64,000 bases of DNA from the NCBI GenBank assembly GCA_903923395.1, contig CAIXXM010000030.1, forward strand, positions 62,001 to 126,000, in the 5' to 3' direction. A model generated the notes under the pieces. It ran no database searches, was not told the origin of the DNA, and worked only from the letters and a program-made list of their open reading frames with translations. The stretch comes from an uncultured Acidobacteriia bacterium (GTDB lineage Bacteria; Acidobacteriota; Terriglobia; Bryobacterales; Bryobacteraceae). This document shows, piece after piece, positions 61,169-64,000 of this stretch. A program made the position numbers and the translations under genes. How positions within the stretch are numbered: position 1 is the stretch's first letter; each line of letters begins with the position of its first letter.

Positions 61169-64000
61169 TTAAAACGAATAGCGCAGCTGGAAATCAATGA
61201 TTCTCGCCCCGGGGTTGTTCGTCGAGTTGATGTCATTGAACGCATTCCGCGTCTGGCCGAAGGTGCTGTTGATGGTGATGTTGCCCGTGCTGTTGGGAAC
61301 CAGGAAGAAGTTCGCGTGATTGAAAACGTTCAGCGCCTGCACGCGGAACTCAATCGACTGCTTCTCTTTGATCTTGGTCCGCTTCACCAGGCTGAGGTCC
61401 AGATTCGTGAACCAGGGGCCATAGACCCAGATCTGGTTGCCGAACTGGCCCGGTGTGGTGGGCGGTCCAATGTAGGGTTGCGTGGTGTCCACGGCCTGCG
61501 GAATCAGGTTGAAGGCCGCCAGCGTGTTGTTGATGAGCGATTGTGGCAGGTAGGTCACAATGCCGCTGGGCTGCTTCTGAATGCTGATCATGCTCTGCAG
61601 TTGACTGGTGGTCATGTTGTGCAGCACCGCGCCGCCATCGATGCCGTTGAAGGTCAACCGGCCGCTGAGCAATTCGGAAGGCGTGCCGGATTGCAGACGT
61701 GCCACGCCCGCCAACTGCCAGCCTTCAAGAGCCTTCTTCACAAAAGCATTGCCGTTGGCAAGAAATGCCTTGCCGGGTCCGAAGGGAAGCTCATACACCC
61801 AGTTGCCCTTGATACCGTGGCGCTGGTCAAAGGCAGAGGGATAAGTAACACCCGTGCGGTCCCGCAGGGAAAGAATGTTCCCCGTTGCGAGAGAGTGCGA
61901 CAGCGTATAACTCGCACCAAGCAACAAGCCCTTCGAGAACCGCCGCCGGACTTCCGCCTGCATCGAGTTATAGTTGGTGCCACCCTGATTTGTGGTCAAG
62001 TTCGCTGCGGATCCACCCGTTGCCGGATTGACTTCGAAGAGGTTCGCCGCGTAGCCAGCACTCGTCAAACGGGCCATTTGCGACGTGTTGCTGGCAATGC
62101 TGTTCGCCAGCGAGCCGCTCTGTCCCTGGGCTACATAGGTGGCAAGTGTAGAGTTGGCCGAACTTGCCAGAGCCGTGGAAATGATGGGGATGTTTGTCTG
62201 CCCCGGCAGGTTCTGGTTGAAGAAGTTGGTGCTCTTCAAGCTGGTGAGTGTGGCCAACTGCGCTACGGTAACTCCATTCGCGATCGCAAGATTATTCTGC
62301 GCTGCAATGAACTGGGTGTTGAAGCCGTTCTCCACCACATTCACTTCGTTGAGGTTGACCGCTGTCCAGGTCCGTCCAGAATGGTTGCCCACATAGCGGA
62401 CTTCGAGCACCGTGTCCTTATCCAAAGGCCGCTGCCAGCCCAGATTCCAGGAAGACACATAGCGAACCTTGAGATTCGGATCATAGTCGTAAATCTGGTT
62501 GCCGGGCAGCACGGGCAATGGATAATTCGGCGTGCTGCTGTATGGAGCGGAAGGCAGAGTTGCATTGCTAAATAAAACACTGCCCGCCGGTCCGAAGGCC
62601 GAGGTGTTGGTCGAAACCGGATCGGTGCCGACGTTGATGCTCACACCCTGATTGTTGCTCCAGGGCACGGTGAACTGTTCGCGGACCGTGGCGATGGAGA
62701 AACCGCCGCGCAGCACCGAACCGCCTGCGGGAGCAAAGATTTTGCCGACCCAGCCATCCATCTTGGGGATCACATAGGCTACGCCAACGGTGGGCGAGAA
62801 GAAATGCGTTCCACCGTAGCCGGTAACATCGGGACCCACCAGACTTAACGTCGGCGTGGAGCCACCGGAAGCACCGGGCTGGAAGAGATTCCCTGCGCCG
62901 GAGATGCCGAACAATCCCGCATATCCGGGGCGGGTGAACGTATTATTCAAGCTGTGAAAGGGGGTCTGGTTTTCCAGGCGGAGTCCGGCATTCAAAGTCA
63001 GGCTGCGGTTGATCTTCCAGCTATCCTGCACAAAGAAGCCATACTCCTGCTGCTTGTAGCGTGCCACCACACCATTGGGACCATACGTGTGGTTCTGGTC
63101 ATTCAGTGCCACGGTCTTGGTAATAGCGGATACGCGGCCCGTCAGCATGGCGTAGAGGTTTTCTGCGTTGGTCAGATCGCTGGAGGAAGCGCCGGGGAAA
63201 TTCGCCGCTGTGAACATATTCAGTGCCGGATCATTGCTCTGGATCGCGAAGGCTACTTTCGGGATCACCTGGGTGGAAAAGCTCTGTGTGTATTCGCTGA
63301 TGCGTGAGTAACTGGAACCAAAGACCAGCAGATGGCTGCCCTTCACCCAGTTCAAAGAACCGTTCAACTGCTTGACAGGGTCATTGCGGCGGGAGTAACT
63401 GCCGCTGCCGCTATAAGGCGTTGTCACGTAAGTAAAGGCCGGCGCATATCCACGCCAGGGGTTGAACAGATCCGGCGTCACATCGTTGAAGAAGAGCACG
63501 TTGCCGGAGCCCATGCCGTAGCGAATTTCGCTGGTCAGCGTGGTAGTCCACGTGGAACGGAGAGAAGTGGCACCAGTCCAGAAGGCTTCACGCTGTCCGG
63601 CCACAACCTTGGAACCTAGCACTGTGCCGCTGCCGGGGAAGGCCGGAAGCAGGCTGTTGATACCGTCCGGGAAGAGCCGGTAAGGGTTGACACCGCCGGT
63701 GATATCGAAGTGGTGCTTGCTGTTGATCACATAGTCGAGCTTGCCGGTGGGGAAGTCGATCTTATGGCTGCCGGGGGCCTGGAAGTTGAAGTTATTCCGG
63801 TTATAGTCATTCGCGCTGGCGACGCGGGAAGTAAGAGAACCCTGCAACGTTGCCTGTGCGATCTGACTGAGGGTGTTACTGATGATCGGGTCCGGCGTGG
63901 AAGGTAGTCCGTTCGCGGCAGCGGTGTTGTAAAGGTTGACCTGGCGGACGGTTCCCGTGGAGTCCTTGTAAGTGAAAAGACCGCCGCGGGCGGAATCCGT
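61169..64000 (-). CDS. Oar-like TonB-dependent receptor, N-terminus cut by window edge
   Basis: About 943 residues of a minus-strand frame are visible and remain open to the window edge. The first internal methionine (63847) is not the true start, because RGGLFTYKDSTGTVRQVNLYN and further barrel sequence precede it without a stop. The pattern of alternating aromatic residues, the HHFDITGGVNPYRLFPDG and TLNAGLRLENQTPF strands and the final aromatic terminus LRYSF identify an outer-membrane barrel like the one at 6-9 kb. The N-terminal CarboxypepD_reg and plug regions should lie outside. The substrate is unknown, although the sugar-enzyme neighbours suggest a glycan fragment. Confidence 0.88.
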   Translation of the reverse strand, partial: TDSARGGLFTYKDSTGTVRQVNLYNTAAANGLPSTPDPIISNTLSQIAQATLQGSLTSRVASANDYNRNNFNFQAPGSHKIDFPTGKLDYVINSKHHFDITGGVNPYRLFPDGINSLLPAFPGSGTVLGSKVVAGQREAFWTGATSLRSTWTTTLTSEIRYGMGSGNVLFFNDVTPDLFNPWRGYAPAFTYVTTPYSGSGSYSRRNDPVKQLNGSLNWVKGSHLLVFGSSYSRISEYTQSFSTQVIPKVAFAIQSNDPALNMFTAANFPGASSSDLTNAENLYAMLTGRVSAITKTVALNDQNHTYGPNGVVARYKQQEYGFFVQDSWKINRSLTLNAGLRLENQTPFHSLNNTFTRPGYAGLFGISGAGNLFQPGASGGSTPTLSLVGPDVTGYGGTHFFSPTVGVAYVIPKMDGWVGKIFAPAGGSVLRGGFSIATVREQFTVPWSNNQGVSINVGTDPVSTNTSAFGPAGSVLFSNATLPSAPYSSTPNYPLPVLPGNQIYDYDPNLKVRYVSSWNLGWQRPLDKDTVLEVRYVGNHSGRTWTAVNLNEVNVVENGFNTQFIAAQNNLAIANGVTVAQLATLTSLKSTNFFNQNLPGQTNIPIISTALASSANSTLATYVAQGQSGSLANSIASNTSQMARLTSAGYAANLFEVNPATGGSAANLTTNQGGTNYNSMQAEVRRRFSKGLLLGASYTLSHSLATGNILSLRDRTGVTYPSAFDQRHGIKGNWVYELPFGPGKAFLANGNAFVKKALEGWQLAGVARLQSGTPSELLSGRLTFNGIDGGAVLHNMTTSQLQSMISIQKQPSGIVTYLPQSLINNTLAAFNLIPQAVDTTQPYIGPPTTPGQFGNQIWVYGPWFTNLDLSLVKRTKIKEKQSIEFRVQALNVFNHANFFLVPNSTGNITINSTFGQTRNAFNDINSTNNPGARIIDFQLRYSF

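Noticed and set aside
61088-62575. Plus-strand open frame of 495 codons
   Set aside because: It is antisense to the second TonB-dependent receptor, whose barrel pattern and aromatic terminus are clear.

Overview
The window looks like chromosomal DNA of a G+C-rich, soil-type Acidobacteriota, most like the Bryobacterales/Solibacter group. This is an inference from gene content: two very large Oar-like TonB-dependent receptors with a carboxypeptidase-regulatory N-domain, an ECF sigma factor paired with a giant Ser/Thr kinase, tandem MacB/FtsX permeases, twin-arginine-like Gfo/Idh/MocA oxidoreductases with xylose-isomerase-like TIM barrels, and many secreted carbohydrate-active enzymes. No rRNA, tRNA, CRISPR array, phage gene, integrase or transposase was seen. 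Both ends cut genes: a GT9 glycosyltransferase lacks its C-terminus at the left edge, and a TonB-dependent receptor lacks its N-terminus at the right edge.

Region 1 (1-17 kb). After the GT9 gene comes a tight four-gene operon, cysM-mec-cysO-moeZ-like, for cysteine synthesis through a protein thiocarboxylate. It is followed by an SRPBCC/ArsR pair with a readable promoter and operator, a sialate O-acetylesterase facing a TonB-dependent receptor, a ccsA/hemX-hemA pair, mtaB (tRNA methylthiotransferase), a secreted LssY_C protein, and a two-gene unit that joins a Kbl-like aminoacyl-CoA ligase to an NfrB-like glycosyltransferase carrying a C-terminal MshEN (c-di-GMP-binding type) domain.

Region 2 (17-34.5 kb). 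This contains unknown secreted and membrane proteins, two MacB-like permeases without a neighbouring ATPase, a decayed amidohydrolase, ilvE, and a complete DevBCA/TolC-type tripartite exporter under a TetR regulator. The same palindrome, TGAACAGTGTTCA, lies at tetR and at the exporter promoter. Next are a TMEM175-type channel, a REP-like intergenic element, and a sigma factor / 1267-residue kinase / small secreted Cys protein module.

Region 3 (34-49.7 kb). A C-terminal remnant of queA abuts an epimerase gene and an inositol-3-phosphate synthase. Then come an orphan LytTR regulator, a secreted phosphodiesterase, an alpha/beta hydrolase, monomeric isocitrate dehydrogenase, a methyltransferase/TetR divergent pair, a Gfo/Idh oxidoreductase, a wrecked SpoIIE-like sensor phosphatase, a GH51 arabinofuranosidase and a GT-C-like membrane protein.

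Region 4 (49.7-64 kb). This holds uvrA, tsaB translationally coupled to a secreted DUF5060/DUF4038-type glycosidase, a nucleotide-sugar epimerase coupled to a TIM-barrel isomerase, a divergent Gfo/Idh-rlmI-tsaD operon, a second TIM-barrel protein and the second TonB-dependent receptor. Taken together, the window shows a heterotroph that imports and strips plant or microbial glycans, with housekeeping tRNA-modification, haem and DNA-repair genes interspersed. At least three pseudogenes or gene remnants (amidohydrolase, queA tail, SpoIIE-like) show ongoing local decay.
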